Assembly: GCA_014859965.1 (NCBI GenBank)
Contig: JACZKQ010000108.1
Span: 1 to 64,000, forward strand
DNA: 64,000 nucleotides
Direction of reading: 5' to 3'
Source: Phycisphaerae bacterium
Lineage (GTDB): Bacteria; Planctomycetota; Phycisphaerae; Sedimentisphaerales; Anaerohalosphaeraceae
Made by a program: the position numbers and the translations under genes. Below are positions 7,620 through 16,545 of the stretch, piece by piece (the first letter of the stretch is position 1; every line of letters starts with the position of its first letter). A model generated the notes under the pieces. The model did not search any database and was not told the DNA's origin. It saw only the letters and a list, made by a program, of their open reading frames with translations.

Positions 7620-10307
7620 CTATTGTGCGTTGGTGATCTTCAAGTTATCAAGATAAAAGACGGTTTTCTTCTGTGCATTGCTTGTGAAGCCGATCCAAGT
7701 CACCTTGTTGAAATTGCCTGCGGCGCTATTAAACTCGAACACCTTCGGCGCCTCCGACGCCGGCGTGACGGCAAGGCGCCACTTGCCCGTGCTTTTTGCG
7801 CCGATGGGGGCGCTGATGTCGACGTGAATCCACGTGTCGACGGGCACATCCATGATTGCGGCGCCGCGGACCTTGAACTTGCCGTCCTGAACGGCAAAAC
7901 TCGGGCCCGTGCGGTACGGATTGGTGCTCCAGTCACGCCACTCAAAGCCCAGATTGACATCCGGCCCGACGCGCAGATCGAATTCAGAACGGATGACGCC
8001 TTCCTTGTAATTGACCGGATACACGCAATGCGGGTTAAACACCTGCTGGAGCCCTTCGACATCGGCGATCTTGAGGCTGCGCTTCCCGGCGGCGGCCGTT
8101 TCGTCGGTGACGGCGACCACGTCGCCCTTGCCTTCGATATGGACCTCGGCCTCGTTGGGCCGCTGGCCGACGGCTGTATCTTCGAAATCGTCAATGATGT
8201 CGACCGCCGGCGGCTCGGGAGCGATCTTCAGGTCGGGATACACATAATCGGTCGCCTTACGTTTCCATTCGGCCGAGCCGTAAACGCCCGCCTTGCTGAA
8301 ATCAAACGGTTTAAACCCCACCTTCAGGGCGGGCGAGCCGGGCTTCAGGCGAAAGTCCAGATTGGCGGCATCCTCGAAGCCCGGATCGGCAATGATCGCG
8401 TGTGCATCGCGGCCGGCCTTTTGCCAGTCTTCCAGCGACAGCCCGACGAAGTCCACCGCTCCCGAAGTGCTCCAGTAGCAGTTGTTGTCCATGTCAACCT
8501 TGATCTTTGTCCACGGGCCGCTCAGGCACACGCCGGTGTCATAGTACACGATGTTGTTCTTGAAGCTGAACGACAGGTGCTCCTCGACCCGGGTTGCCTG
8601 GACCTGGTAGAGATTGCTGAACGCCATGATGTTGTTGCGGATGACGTTTTCCTTGCCGTAGTGCTGGTGGAAGCAGCCGGTCTTGACGCGGTACACGAGA
8701 TTGTTTGCCATCTCGATCGCGGTGCTGCCCTCGTCCGTGTAGAGGCCCCAGCCCCCGTATGTATAGGAGTAGACGTCGTGAATGACATTGTTGTTTACCG
8801 TCGTGCCCTCCGATGGGCCGAGAGTATAGACGCCGCCCATGTCGCAGAGCACGCCGTAACCGAGATGATGGATGTGATTGAAATCGATCTTATTGCGCTT
8901 GGCCAATGAATTCGTATAGCCCCATCGCCAACCGGCGGATATACCGGTGTAATACATGTCACTGATGTCGTTATGCGTCACAACGTTGTCGCCGCTGTGA
9001 CCTATCCAGACGCCGACCGCACAGGGAAAGATGTGGCCGCCAGAGCGGATGATGTTGTTGTCGACCGTGATGCGTCCGGTTCGCTCGGCTTCATTGGAGG
9101 CGATGTTGGTCTCGCCGATCCGCACGCCGCCTGCGCCGAAGTCGTGGATGTATGACCGCACGAGCCGGCAATCGGTGCAGCCCCTGCGGAACCACACAGC
9201 GTAGCGCCCGAAGTGACCGATCTCGCAATTGTTGATTTCGATGTTCCGTGCACTGTCGGCCATCACCACGGCATCGATGGGACTGGCGGCCTGCGAGGCC
9301 TCGAATCCTCCCGGCGGCATGGCCCATTCGGCATGGCGAAACGTCAATCCCTGCAAGACAATGTTCTCCACGAATTGGCCTGCGGCGGCATTGCCCTCGA
9401 ATACGACAAACTTCTCGACCACCGGAGCAATCACCTCGGCCCGGCGCATGTTCTCGCCCGGCAGCGGCTTGTAATACAAGACGCCGTCGCGGCTCAGGAA
9501 CCATTCGCCGGGGGCGTCCAGCGCGGCCTTGAAATTCTCCAGATGAAAGCGGATGCCCTTGTGCCAGTTATTCCAGGGCTTCATTCGGTCGCCGAAGAGG
9601 ATGATGTCGTTGCGGGCGGTATCGATCGCGCGGACGAATCGCCGTGTGTTGTCCCATTTGTGATAAATCTGCATATTGACGTCGGCCCGCTCGCCGTCGG
9701 TCAGTTTGCTGATGACCGCCAGATCCTGCGGTCGGACCTTCACTGTCTGTTTGTGCGTTGCGCCGTGGGGCCCTGGCGCGTCGAGTTTCTCCTCCTTCAC
9801 GCCCAACATGTGGAGGTAGAATTCGTTGGGCGTGCGGGCCCGCGCTGCACGGCGGCCGTTTACGAAGAGCTGCTCGAAATACCATTTGCCCTCGGCTGAT
9901 TCGGGAATCTTCACCTGCCAGACGCCGTCCGGTCCCTGGCGAAAGCCGCCGATGCGGCGGCCGCCGCTGAATACAGGATTTGCGCCCCGTTCGGCCTCGT
10001 AGATGATCGGGTGCTGGTCCGTTCCGCCGTCTTCCGGCCTGAAAACGAGCGGTTCTGTCAATGCGTACTTGCCGTCGGCAATCCTCACTCGCACAGGCTC
10101 GCCAATTACAGCCTGCCCCTTCAGCTTTCGAACCGCATCGCGGGCGCCGGCAAGTGATGCGAGGGGCCCGTCCGTTTTGCCGGGATTGGGCCGGGCGATC
10201 TGCCCCGACCAGTGATCATTGCCGTCCGGGGCGACATAGAGCGTGACCGCGACACTCGCCTGAACCCAGATACAGACGACCAGCAGAACCCAAATAATCC
10301 GCGCCAT
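7620..10307 (-). CDS. Secreted right-handed parallel beta-helix protein
   Basis: The 895-residue protein starts at the ATG at 10307, with GGAGG 8 bases upstream; the 25-residue extension lies over the promoter. A signal peptide (1-21) is followed by [14 protein letters not shown], the usual opening of exported parallel beta-helix proteins. Residues about 330-640 contain many short beta turns typical of the helix ([31 protein letters not shown]). The last 200 residues, from DIIDDFED onward, look like a concanavalin-like lectin domain. Such proteins are usually polysaccharide lyases or glycosidases of pectate-lyase fold; the substrate cannot be read from the sequence. The gene appears to be transcribed alone. 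Confidence 0.8.
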   Translation of the reverse strand: MARIIWVLLVVCIWVQASVAVTLYVAPDGNDHWSGQIARPNPGKTDGPLASLAGARDAVRKLKGQAVIGEPVRVRIADGKYALTEPLVFRPEDGGTDQHPIIYEAERGANPVFSGGRRIGGFRQGPDGVWQVKIPESAEGKWYFEQLFVNGRRAARARTPNEFYLHMLGVKEEKLDAPGPHGATHKQTVKVRPQDLAVISKLTDGERADVNMQIYHKWDNTRRFVRAIDTARNDIILFGDRMKPWNNWHKGIRFHLENFKAALDAPGEWFLSRDGVLYYKPLPGENMRRAEVIAPVVEKFVVFEGNAAAGQFVENIVLQGLTFRHAEWAMPPGGFEASQAASPIDAVVMADSARNIEINNCEIGHFGRYAVWFRRGCTDCRLVRSYIHDFGAGGVRIGETNIASNEAERTGRITVDNNIIRSGGHIFPCAVGVWIGHSGDNVVTHNDISDMYYTGISAGWRWGYTNSLAKRNKIDFNHIHHLGYGVLCDMGGVYTLGPSEGTTVNNNVIHDVYSYTYGGWGLYTDEGSTAIEMANNLVYRVKTGCFHQHYGKENVIRNNIMAFSNLYQVQATRVEEHLSFSFKNNIVYYDTGVCLSGPWTKIKVDMDNNCYWSTSGAVDFVGLSLEDWQKAGRDAHAIIADPGFEDAANLDFRLKPGSPALKVGFKPFDFSKAGVYGSAEWKRKATDYVYPDLKIAPEPPAVDIIDDFEDTAVGQRPNEAEVHIEGKGDVVAVTDETAAAGKRSLKIADVEGLQQVFNPHCVYPVNYKEGVIRSEFDLRVGPDVNLGFEWRDWSTNPYRTGPSFAVQDGKFKVRGAAIMDVPVDTWIHVDISAPIGAKSTGKWRLAVTPASEAPKVFEFNSAAGNFNKVTWIGFTSNAQKKTVFYLDNLKITNAQ

Positions 10308-10353
10308 GACCCGAACCTCCAAAAAACGCTCAATGTTTTCTATAACACGGGTG

Positions 10354-10382
10354 ATCATATCGCCGAACCGCAAATTTGTCAA
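10354..10382 (-). promoter_or_regulatory. Predicted promoter of the beta-helix gene
   Basis: On the minus strand, a perfect TTGACA and TATGAT are separated by 17 bases, about 47 bases upstream of the ATG at 10307. Confidence 0.7.
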
Positions 10383-10614
10383 ACCCGCGGGAGCGCTGCC
10401 TTGGGGGCACTTTATTGGACGTCAGGGCGCCGCAAAAGCTCGCGAAAACGGAATGGGCGTTGGGACGCATTGGAAATAGCAGCGCGAATGAAAAACGGAC
10501 CTCCACGAATCAGACGCAGCAGCCGTCGTGTCAAAAAATATGAAAAAACGGCGTTTGACTCCTCTGACATTATATTATATGGGGCGCGTGGGAGCCGGAT
10601 CGGGCCGTATTTCC

Positions 10615-10643
10615 TTGACACGCCTGCCCATACTTCCTACCAT
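10615..10643 (+). promoter_or_regulatory. Predicted promoter of the 3D-domain gene
   Basis: A perfect TTGACA is followed after 17 bases by TACCAT. The start codon is 150 bases downstream, so the leader would be long. Confidence 0.45.
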
Positions 10644-10795
10644 AAGATACTTGAGGAGAGGGCCTGGGAGGGCTTTATGGTTTTTGCACGGACGCCTGAT
10701 TGACTTACGTTGTACTGTGGACGATGGGTGTGTCGGTTGTGGTTTGGCTGACACAGGCAACATGCAAAAGTTAACAGCCGTTTCCGGGGGGATCA

Positions 10796-11284
10796 ATGAG
10801 TGATTTGGGTTACGCAGACCATAGCATAGGGGCTTTACGCAGAAGGCTTGATTTTCCGGGTATTCGCCGGGTTACCTTTCTTTCACTGGGTGTTCTGGTC
10901 TGGCTCGCCGGCGTGTCGCTCTTTGCCGAAACCGGCGGAGCGGCCGCACGCGACGAGTTGGCGGAGGTTGGCGAATGGCGGACGGTGCGTATGCGGGTCA
11001 CTGCGTATTGCCCCTGTGCCAAATGCTGCGGGCAATGGGCGGACGGCATCACCGCCAACGGCCATCGGATCGTGAATGGAGATCGATTCGTTGCAGCCGA
11101 CCGGCGGTATGTTTTCGGCACAGAACTGATCATCCCCGGATACGATAACGACCGTCCCGTTAAGGTGCTTGACCGCGGCGGGGCGATCAAAGGCGACAAG
11201 CTCGACGTCTTCTTCAACACACATCAAGAAGCTTTGGAATGGGGCGTGCGATACCTCGACGTCAAAGTCAGATCTCATAACTAA
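10796..11284 (+). CDS. 3D-domain protein (cell-wall active, MltA/RpfB-like core)
   Basis: The 162-residue protein starts at an ATG preceded by GGGGGG. A hydrophobic segment at about residues 27-44 should act as a signal peptide or membrane anchor. The C-terminal 100 residues form a 3D domain, named for three conserved aspartates: VTAYCPCAKCCG, then YVFGTELIIPGY, then VLDRGGAIKGDKLDVFF. This double-psi barrel is shared with lytic transglycosylase MltA and resuscitation-promoting factors, so a role in peptidoglycan or another wall glycan is likely. The Cys pairs of the CPCAKCC segment are typical of small stand-alone members. Confidence 0.85.
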   Translation: MSDLGYADHSIGALRRRLDFPGIRRVTFLSLGVLVWLAGVSLFAETGGAAARDELAEVGEWRTVRMRVTAYCPCAKCCGQWADGITANGHRIVNGDRFVAADRRYVFGTELIIPGYDNDRPVKVLDRGGAIKGDKLDVFFNTHQEALEWGVRYLDVKVRSHN

Positions 11285-11306
11285 TTTGGGCCGCACTTGC
11301 CGGTGA

Positions 11307-11331
11307 GAAGTGCCGCAGCAATCGGCACTTC
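11307..11331. terminator. Hairpin between convergent genes
   Basis: GAAGTGCCG and CGGCACTTC form a perfect 9-bp stem with a 7-base loop, between the 3D gene and the DAHP synthase gene. No U-run follows on either strand, so it may only be a weak or Rho-aided terminator. Confidence 0.4.
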
Positions 11332-11383
11332 GCGTCACGACATGCAAAGCGGCATGGGTTCACCTGCCGGAAACCTCTGCATC

Positions 11384-12403
11384 TCAGAGGTCTCGGTCGA
11401 TCGCCTGGGCGATGCGCTGCAATCTCTTCACCAGCGCAGCCAGGACGTCCGGCGTGATGGATTGCGCCCCGTCGGACGCAGCGTGCTCCGGGTCGAGGTG
11501 ACATTCGATCAGCAGTGCGTCGGCGCCTGCGGCGACAGCGGCCTGGCTCATGGCGGGCACCAAGTGGGCGTGGCCCGTGCCGTGCGACGGATCGATGACC
11601 ACAGGCAGGTGCGTCTTGTCGTTCAATTCCGCGACAGCACTCAAGCACAAAGTATTCCGTACGTATTCCTCAAACGTCCTTATGCCGCGTTCGCATAGGA
11701 TGACCTGGCTGTTGCCGCCGTTGATGATGTATTCGGCGGCTAACAAAAACTCATCCAGGCGGGCGCTGAGGCCGCGTTTCAGCATCACAGGCTTGCGGGT
11801 TCTTCCGAGGGCTTCCAGCAGCGGATAATGCTGCATATTGCGGGCGCCGATCTGCAGGACGTCCGCATACTCCTCAACGGCGTCAATCTGCTCGACGCCG
11901 ATCACCTCGGTGACCACCGCCAGGCCGGTGGCGTCCCGGGCCTCTGCAAGGATCTTAAGACCTTCTTCACCCATACCCTGAAAACTGTACGGGCTGGTTC
12001 TAGGCTTGTATGCGCCGCCGCGAATACCAACACAACCGGCTTTCTTAACCGCTTCGGCGGTTTTCAGCAGGCTGTCGCGGTTTTCTACTGAACATGGACC
12101 AGCGATCACGCCTATCTTTTTGCCTCCAATGCAAAAACCATCGGGACCGATGGCAATCTCTGTCTTGTCCTTCTTAACCTCCAACGAGGCCATTTTGTAA
12201 GGGGCAAGGATCGGCACCACCTTTTCCACCATGGGAGCGTTCTCAATCGCGCCCTTGTCGACGCCGCGTTTGTCGCCGATGCAGGCGACTACCGTGCGGT
12301 CGGTGCCATGTATGAGGTGCTCCTTAAGCCCATATTCCCGCACCAGTTCCACGACATGCTGGACCTGTTCCTTCGTGGCGCCGGCCTTCATTACTACGAT
12401 CAT
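11384..12403 (-). CDS. aroF: 3-deoxy-7-phosphoheptulonate (DAHP) synthase, type I-beta
   Basis: The enzyme joins phosphoenolpyruvate and erythrose 4-phosphate, the first step of the shikimate pathway. The 339-residue protein starts at the ATG at 12403 (TAGGA 8 bases upstream); the longer frame begins with a TTG. The first 90 residues are a ferredoxin-like regulatory domain ([13 protein letters not shown]), as in the Thermotoga-type enzyme that responds to aromatic amino acids. The barrel has IAGPCSVEN (metal Cys), [15 protein letters not shown] (substrate binding), DPSHGTGH (metal His) and [16 protein letters not shown] (metal Glu and Asp). The gene has its own promoter and is divergent from a phosphoesterase gene. 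Confidence 0.95.
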   Translation of the reverse strand: MIVVMKAGATKEQVQHVVELVREYGLKEHLIHGTDRTVVACIGDKRGVDKGAIENAPMVEKVVPILAPYKMASLEVKKDKTEIAIGPDGFCIGGKKIGVIAGPCSVENRDSLLKTAEAVKKAGCVGIRGGAYKPRTSPYSFQGMGEEGLKILAEARDATGLAVVTEVIGVEQIDAVEEYADVLQIGARNMQHYPLLEALGRTRKPVMLKRGLSARLDEFLLAAEYIINGGNSQVILCERGIRTFEEYVRNTLCLSAVAELNDKTHLPVVIDPSHGTGHAHLVPAMSQAAVAAGADALLIECHLDPEHAASDGAQSITPDVLAALVKRLQRIAQAIDRDL

Positions 12404-12453
12404 TTTAGCTGTCCTACTCAAAAGACCAAAAATATGGTAATACGCACTCGCAT

Positions 12454-12482
12454 TATATACCAGAAAACACCGAGCGGTTCAA
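12454..12482 (-). promoter_or_regulatory. Predicted promoter of aroF
   Basis: On the minus strand, TTGAAC is followed after 17 bases by TATATA, which overlaps a perfect TATAAT two bases further on. Confidence 0.55.
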
Positions 12483-12493
12483 GCAAATCCGGT

Positions 12494-12522
12494 TTGACCA
12501 TTCGACGGAGTCCTTTTATAAT
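12494..12522 (+). promoter_or_regulatory. Predicted promoter of the phosphoesterase gene
   Basis: TTGACC and a perfect TATAAT are separated by 17 bases. The start codon is 68 bases downstream. It lies back to back with the aroF promoter. Confidence 0.7.
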
Positions 12523-12590
12523 GCCCCGTTTAAGTGACCAGTATCTTGGCGCGGCGGGGGCACGGCCCTGCTGAGTAAAACGGAGAACGA

Positions 12591-13241
12591 ATGAATATAA
12601 TTGCACTGGCCGACATTCACGGCTGCCTGGACTATATTGGCGCGATCGCCAGGCGACTATCTGAAGCGGATATCGTGCTTGTTGCCGGCGATATCACCAA
12701 TTTTGGCGGCGAAACTCAGGCCCGTCAGGTGATCGGCGCGCTGGAAGAACACAATCCGAACATCTTGGCCGTTCATGGCAATTGTGACCTGCCGACGGTC
12801 GAGGAGTACCTTTGCACGTGCGAAATCGCTCTGGACCGTCGTTGTGTGACCCTTAACGGACTGGCCTTTGCGGGTATCGGAGGGTCTTTGCCGTGTCCCG
12901 GACACACACCCAACGAATCGGGCGAAGAGATTCTCGCGGAAAGGCTCGCCCGGCTCAAGGAGATGATTGGTGCGGCCTTTGTATTCGTCAGTCATCAGCC
13001 AGCGTGGGGTACGACCGTCGATGCCGCCGCAGCCAGGCATACGGGCAGCAGGGCGATTCGCCAGTTCATCCTTGAGACGCAGCCGATCCTCGCCGTCAGC
13101 GGGCACATTCATGAGGCCGTGGGCACGGACAAACTCGCCAACACTGTCCTGATTAATCCGGGGCCTTTTCGCTACGGCCATTACGGCGTAATTGAGGTCG
13201 AGGGGGGGGAGGTCCGAAATGCACAGGTTTGCGAAATCTGA
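12591..13241 (+). CDS. Metallophosphoesterase (calcineurin-like)
   Basis: The 216-residue cytoplasmic protein starts at an ATG with GGAGAACG upstream. All metal-binding blocks of the calcineurin-like family are present: LADIHG (instead of DxHG with Asp-Ile-His), VAGDITN, HGNCD, SHQPAWG and SGHIHE. This matches small YfcE/MJ0936-type phosphodiesterases that cleave cyclic nucleotides or related diesters; the true substrate is unknown. It is a single-gene unit with a strong promoter. Confidence 0.9.
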   Translation: MNIIALADIHGCLDYIGAIARRLSEADIVLVAGDITNFGGETQARQVIGALEEHNPNILAVHGNCDLPTVEEYLCTCEIALDRRCVTLNGLAFAGIGGSLPCPGHTPNESGEEILAERLARLKEMIGAAFVFVSHQPAWGTTVDAAAARHTGSRAIRQFILETQPILAVSGHIHEAVGTDKLANTVLINPGPFRYGHYGVIEVEGGEVRNAQVCEI

Positions 13242-13281
13242 CGCATGTCGGGCTGTCATTCGTTTCAGCACAGCAGACCCC

Positions 13282-13311
13282 TTGCACAATCCCTGCGGCC
13301 GCTTGTATAAT
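13282..13311 (+). promoter_or_regulatory. Predicted promoter of the radical SAM gene
   Basis: TTGCAC and a perfect TATAAT are separated by 18 bases. The likely start codon is 62 bases downstream. Confidence 0.7.
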
Positions 13312-13373
13312 AGTCGTCTGGGCATCCATCGTCGGATCCGCATCGCTTAGTATAGTGTGTGCATGAGACTTCT

Positions 13374-14993
13374 ATGAAAGCATCGCTTGTTTTTGCCCCC
13401 CCGGCAAATCCCACGTATACGCCTCTCGGAATCGCCACTCTGGCCGAGTATATCCGGCACAAGGAACCTCAAGTGCAAATCGAGACACTTGATCTCAACA
13501 TTTCGACTTGGCACCTGCTTGCCGATCGCTCGGAGTGGGGACGGGCCTGCCGGCATTTCATGCAGGGCAAGACGGGTGATTTCTTTGACCGGCCGCAGTA
13601 TGCGGCACATCAGCAGGCGGTGATGGAGATCGGCCACGGTTTGGAAAAATGCCTTTCTTCAACCCGGCAGTACCTGGAGGGAGGTGACTTGACCGGGGAC
13701 CTGAAGGAGATGCTCGATTACTGGGCAACCCTGGTCCTGCAACAGGATCCGGAACTGATCGGCTTGTCGATTATGTATCCGCGGCAGGTGCTTACCTCCC
13801 TGGCGCTGGCCAAATACCTTAAAAGTATTCTTCACGAGTCCGGCAGGGCAGAGCGGCGGATTGTGCTTGGCGGGGCCACGATCTCGGCCCTGAACCCACA
13901 GGAAATTCTGCAAGCCTGCTCGTTCGTTGATGCGGTCGTCGGCGGCGAGGGAGAACGTGCGCTGCAGATGCTTTGCCGCGGTGAGGCCTTCGAGAAGATT
14001 GGAGGTCTTTCATTTCGCCGCCCGGGACGCATTGTGACCAATCGCAAACAAGAGACGTTAAGTCTTATGGATATACCGTTGCCCTCATTCGACGGTGTCG
14101 ACCTGGCGGCCTATTTGAATCCGGAACCCGTGGCGTCGGTGATTTTTTCTCGTGGGTGCATGTGGCGGCAATGTCGCTTCTGTGCACACAACTTTTCATA
14201 TAGTGGTTACCGCAGAAGAGCAATAGTGCCATTTGTGGATCATCTGGCGAAGGTTAACGCCTCTAAGGGCGTTCGGCACTTCTATTTTGCGGATCAGTAT
14301 GTGGATGCAGACGACATGAAATGCCTTGCCGACGAGATCATCCGGAAGGGGCTTGATATTGCCTTTCATCTCATGGGCAGGCCGACAGCGTCCTACACGG
14401 CGGAAGTGTGTCGGCGCCTGTACGAGGCGGGGTGTCGATGGATCAGTTGGGGCGTTGAGAGCGGCTCACAGCGGCTGCTCGACGTCTGCTCCAAAGGAAC
14501 GCGCGTTGAGACGATTGAACGCGTTGTTCGCAATGCCCATGAGGCCGGCATAGCCAATCTGGTGATGATGATTTTTGGATTGCCCACCTCGTGCGACAGC
14601 GATCTTGACGCCACATTCGATCTGCTCGACGCCCTTGCCGATGTCACCGATGATATCACCTCCAGCAGCTTTCAACTTTGGGGAAAAACAGCCTTTGCCG
14701 CCAATCCCGCCGCATTTGGTCTCAAGATCACCGGCAGAGAACATTTTTTCGACTCGCCATCCGGTCCCGTGCATTCGCTTCGGCTGTTCTACCGCGAAAC
14801 AGTGGGCGACGGGACGTTGCGGCTGCCGTCGGGACCCTTGGAAATCGCGCGATGGCAGCGGCGACAGCGACTCGTGGGCCGGCGCCAGGAACTGGAGGGG
14901 CTTTCGTGCGAGCACACTCTTTTGTATACAGCCCGGCGAAGCGCCAAACGGTCGCCTGCGGGACCGGTGCCGCTGTGCGATGCGAGTATGTGA
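13374..14993 (+). CDS. B12-binding-domain radical SAM protein
   Basis: The start is placed at the ATG at 13374 (539 residues); an in-frame GTG five codons earlier is possible, and neither has a strong ribosome site. The N-terminal half is a cobalamin-binding-like Rossmann region: VFAPPANPTYTPLGIATLAEYIR at the start, then LIGLSIMYPRQ, IVLGGATIS and VVGGEGE. The radical SAM core begins at residue about 256 with SRGCMWRQCRFC, a Cys-x4-Cys-x2-Cys arrangement rather than the common x3-x2, and continues with HFYFADQYV and WGVESGSQRLLD. Related proteins carry out methylations and ring or carbon-skeleton changes. It has no visible operon partner, so the substrate is unknown. Confidence 0.85.
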   Translation: MKASLVFAPPANPTYTPLGIATLAEYIRHKEPQVQIETLDLNISTWHLLADRSEWGRACRHFMQGKTGDFFDRPQYAAHQQAVMEIGHGLEKCLSSTRQYLEGGDLTGDLKEMLDYWATLVLQQDPELIGLSIMYPRQVLTSLALAKYLKSILHESGRAERRIVLGGATISALNPQEILQACSFVDAVVGGEGERALQMLCRGEAFEKIGGLSFRRPGRIVTNRKQETLSLMDIPLPSFDGVDLAAYLNPEPVASVIFSRGCMWRQCRFCAHNFSYSGYRRRAIVPFVDHLAKVNASKGVRHFYFADQYVDADDMKCLADEIIRKGLDIAFHLMGRPTASYTAEVCRRLYEAGCRWISWGVESGSQRLLDVCSKGTRVETIERVVRNAHEAGIANLVMMIFGLPTSCDSDLDATFDLLDALADVTDDITSSSFQLWGKTAFAANPAAFGLKITGREHFFDSPSGPVHSLRLFYRETVGDGTLRLPSGPLEIARWQRRQRLVGRRQELEGLSCEHTLLYTARRSAKRSPAGPVPLCDASM

Positions 14994-15012
14994 ATTGTGA
15001 ATAAAGAACCGA

Positions 15013-15037
15013 CACATCCTTGGTGAATCAAGGTGTG
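15013..15037 (+). terminator. Weak hairpin after the radical SAM gene
   Basis: CACATCCTTG and CAAGGTGTG can pair with one bulged base around a 6-base loop, 20 bases after the stop. No proper U-run follows. Confidence 0.3.
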
Positions 15038-15113
15038 GACTTAGAAGGTCTTATTGTGTGCCGCGGCTGGAGTGGCGGGCTGCTGATTCCAGAATTTTAT
15101 TGCGGCAAAAGGT

Positions 15114-15141
15114 TTGCTTCCGTCGCCTTGTGTGTTATAAT
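15114..15141 (+). promoter_or_regulatory. Predicted promoter of the acidic coiled-coil protein
   Basis: TTGCTT and a perfect TATAAT are separated by 16 bases, 45 bases before the start codon at 15186. Confidence 0.55.
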
Positions 15142-15185
15142 TCACTACGTTCTTTTCACACATGGAATGGTCAGGAGGTAAGACG

Positions 15186-16403
15186 ATGGGTTATGTACTG
15201 TACGTACTGATCGGGGCGGTTGTTGGGGGCGGATGCGTTTGGCTGATTTATGACGTCAAGGCAAAGAAGATCATTGACGATCTGCAGAAACGTCTCGGCA
15301 TTGCAGAGGCGGAAAACCTGCGAATAGGGCCGCTGGAGCAGCAACTGGCCGAAAGCAGGGCGCACATTTCCGAACTTCAGGAGCGAACGGCGGAGTTGAA
15401 GGACGATATTGTGCGCAAGACGGACACGATCGCGCAGTTGAACGTGCAATTAGTCGAGCAGGCGAAGGCGGCCCGAAGCAAGCTGTCGATGCTGAACGAT
15501 GTGCAGGGGCGTTTCTGCCAGGCGCTGGCGACCTTGTCGGAGACGGCGCTGAACTGCGACAATGAGGAGTTCGTCCGCGTGATGGAGATGAACGTAACGG
15601 CCTTCGAGGAGACGCTTCTTCGTGATATCGAGACCTGGCAGGCGCGCGATCAGGCGGCTGCGGAGGAAGTCTGCGATGTGGCTGACAGCGAACAGGTCGA
15701 ACCGCTTTTTGCACAGGATCTGACGATTGAGGGGCTGGTTGCCTTGGACGGGCAAACGGGTAAGGAGCCGGAAGATATCATCACAGATGAAGGGATCACG
15801 CATGTTGCTGGTGAGGTCATGTTGTCTGCTGAGGCGGCAGACCTGACACAAGAGGCGACTGCCGATGCGGGGTCGGCGGCCGGCGGGGCGGACGATTGCG
15901 CGGTCGTAGAAGAGTTGCGGGTGTTGCTGGATTCGGAGGATGAAGACGTTCGGGGGCCGGCAGGAGATGAGGATACGGCAGTGGTGTCGGTGGATGAAAC
16001 GGACAAGAAAGAAGAAGATGATGAAGAAAACATGGATGCAGCAATAAACGACCAGACGGCGGATGCGGTAGCTGATTTGGAGCGGGAACTGGACGAAGAA
16101 TTAGCCCTGGAGTTCGAGGACTCCCCAGATGATGACGACCTGAAACTGGACATTGATGAAGAGGAGCGTGCCGCCGCCGCGACGGATGAGCGATTGCCGG
16201 AGGAACTTGCGGAAGACATGGACGAGATTCGCTTGCTGGACGAGGACGATAGCGAGGCAGCGCCTTCACTGAAGTTCCCGATTTGCGAATTACCCGCCAA
16301 CGACGCTGAAGCAACCCTGGCCAACGGGGCGCAGGCCGAGGCATGTAAAAAAAAACTGAATTCCGAATCGGGGCCGTCGGAGGAAAGAAAAGAGGCGGTC
16401 TGA
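15186..16403 (+). CDS. Membrane-anchored coiled-coil protein with a long acidic tail
   Basis: The 405-residue protein starts at the ATG at 15186, which has AGGAGG 9 bases upstream, not at the in-frame ATG at 15162. Residues 1-22 form one transmembrane helix. Residues about 25-95 are a heptad-like coiled coil rich in Leu, Glu and Ala (LQKRLGIAEAENL, ELQERTAELKDD). A short globular-looking piece follows, and from residue about 150 to the end the chain is extremely rich in Asp and Glu, with few positive charges. I do not recognise the family. The layout resembles membrane-tethered scaffolds; a divisome or envelope role is only a guess. It is a single gene, convergent with the sensor kinase. Confidence 0.7.
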   Translation: MGYVLYVLIGAVVGGGCVWLIYDVKAKKIIDDLQKRLGIAEAENLRIGPLEQQLAESRAHISELQERTAELKDDIVRKTDTIAQLNVQLVEQAKAARSKLSMLNDVQGRFCQALATLSETALNCDNEEFVRVMEMNVTAFEETLLRDIETWQARDQAAAEEVCDVADSEQVEPLFAQDLTIEGLVALDGQTGKEPEDIITDEGITHVAGEVMLSAEAADLTQEATADAGSAAGGADDCAVVEELRVLLDSEDEDVRGPAGDEDTAVVSVDETDKKEEDDEENMDAAINDQTADAVADLERELDEELALEFEDSPDDDDLKLDIDEEERAAAATDERLPEELAEDMDEIRLLDEDDSEAAPSLKFPICELPANDAEATLANGAQAEACKKKLNSESGPSEERKEAV

Positions 16404-16545
16404 CGAAAGTGGTGTACTCTCCGCGGCAGGGGTTTACCGCCAGGCAACATCCCGTTCGCGGCCGGATGAAATAAGGGGGACGCCGGCGTTGCTGCCGGGC
16501 ATCTGACCAGGTTTTGCTATTGCACTTGCTTATACCGGCAGGGCG

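Larger units (their letters stand above)
10308..10795. other. Intergenic region with divergent promoters
   Basis: This 488-bp stretch separates the beta-helix gene (minus) from the 3D-domain gene (plus). It holds one promoter for each. Reading frames inside it show no family features. The roughly 145 bases between the plus promoter and the 3D gene would be an untranslated leader; no known riboswitch was recognised in it. Confidence 0.6.
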
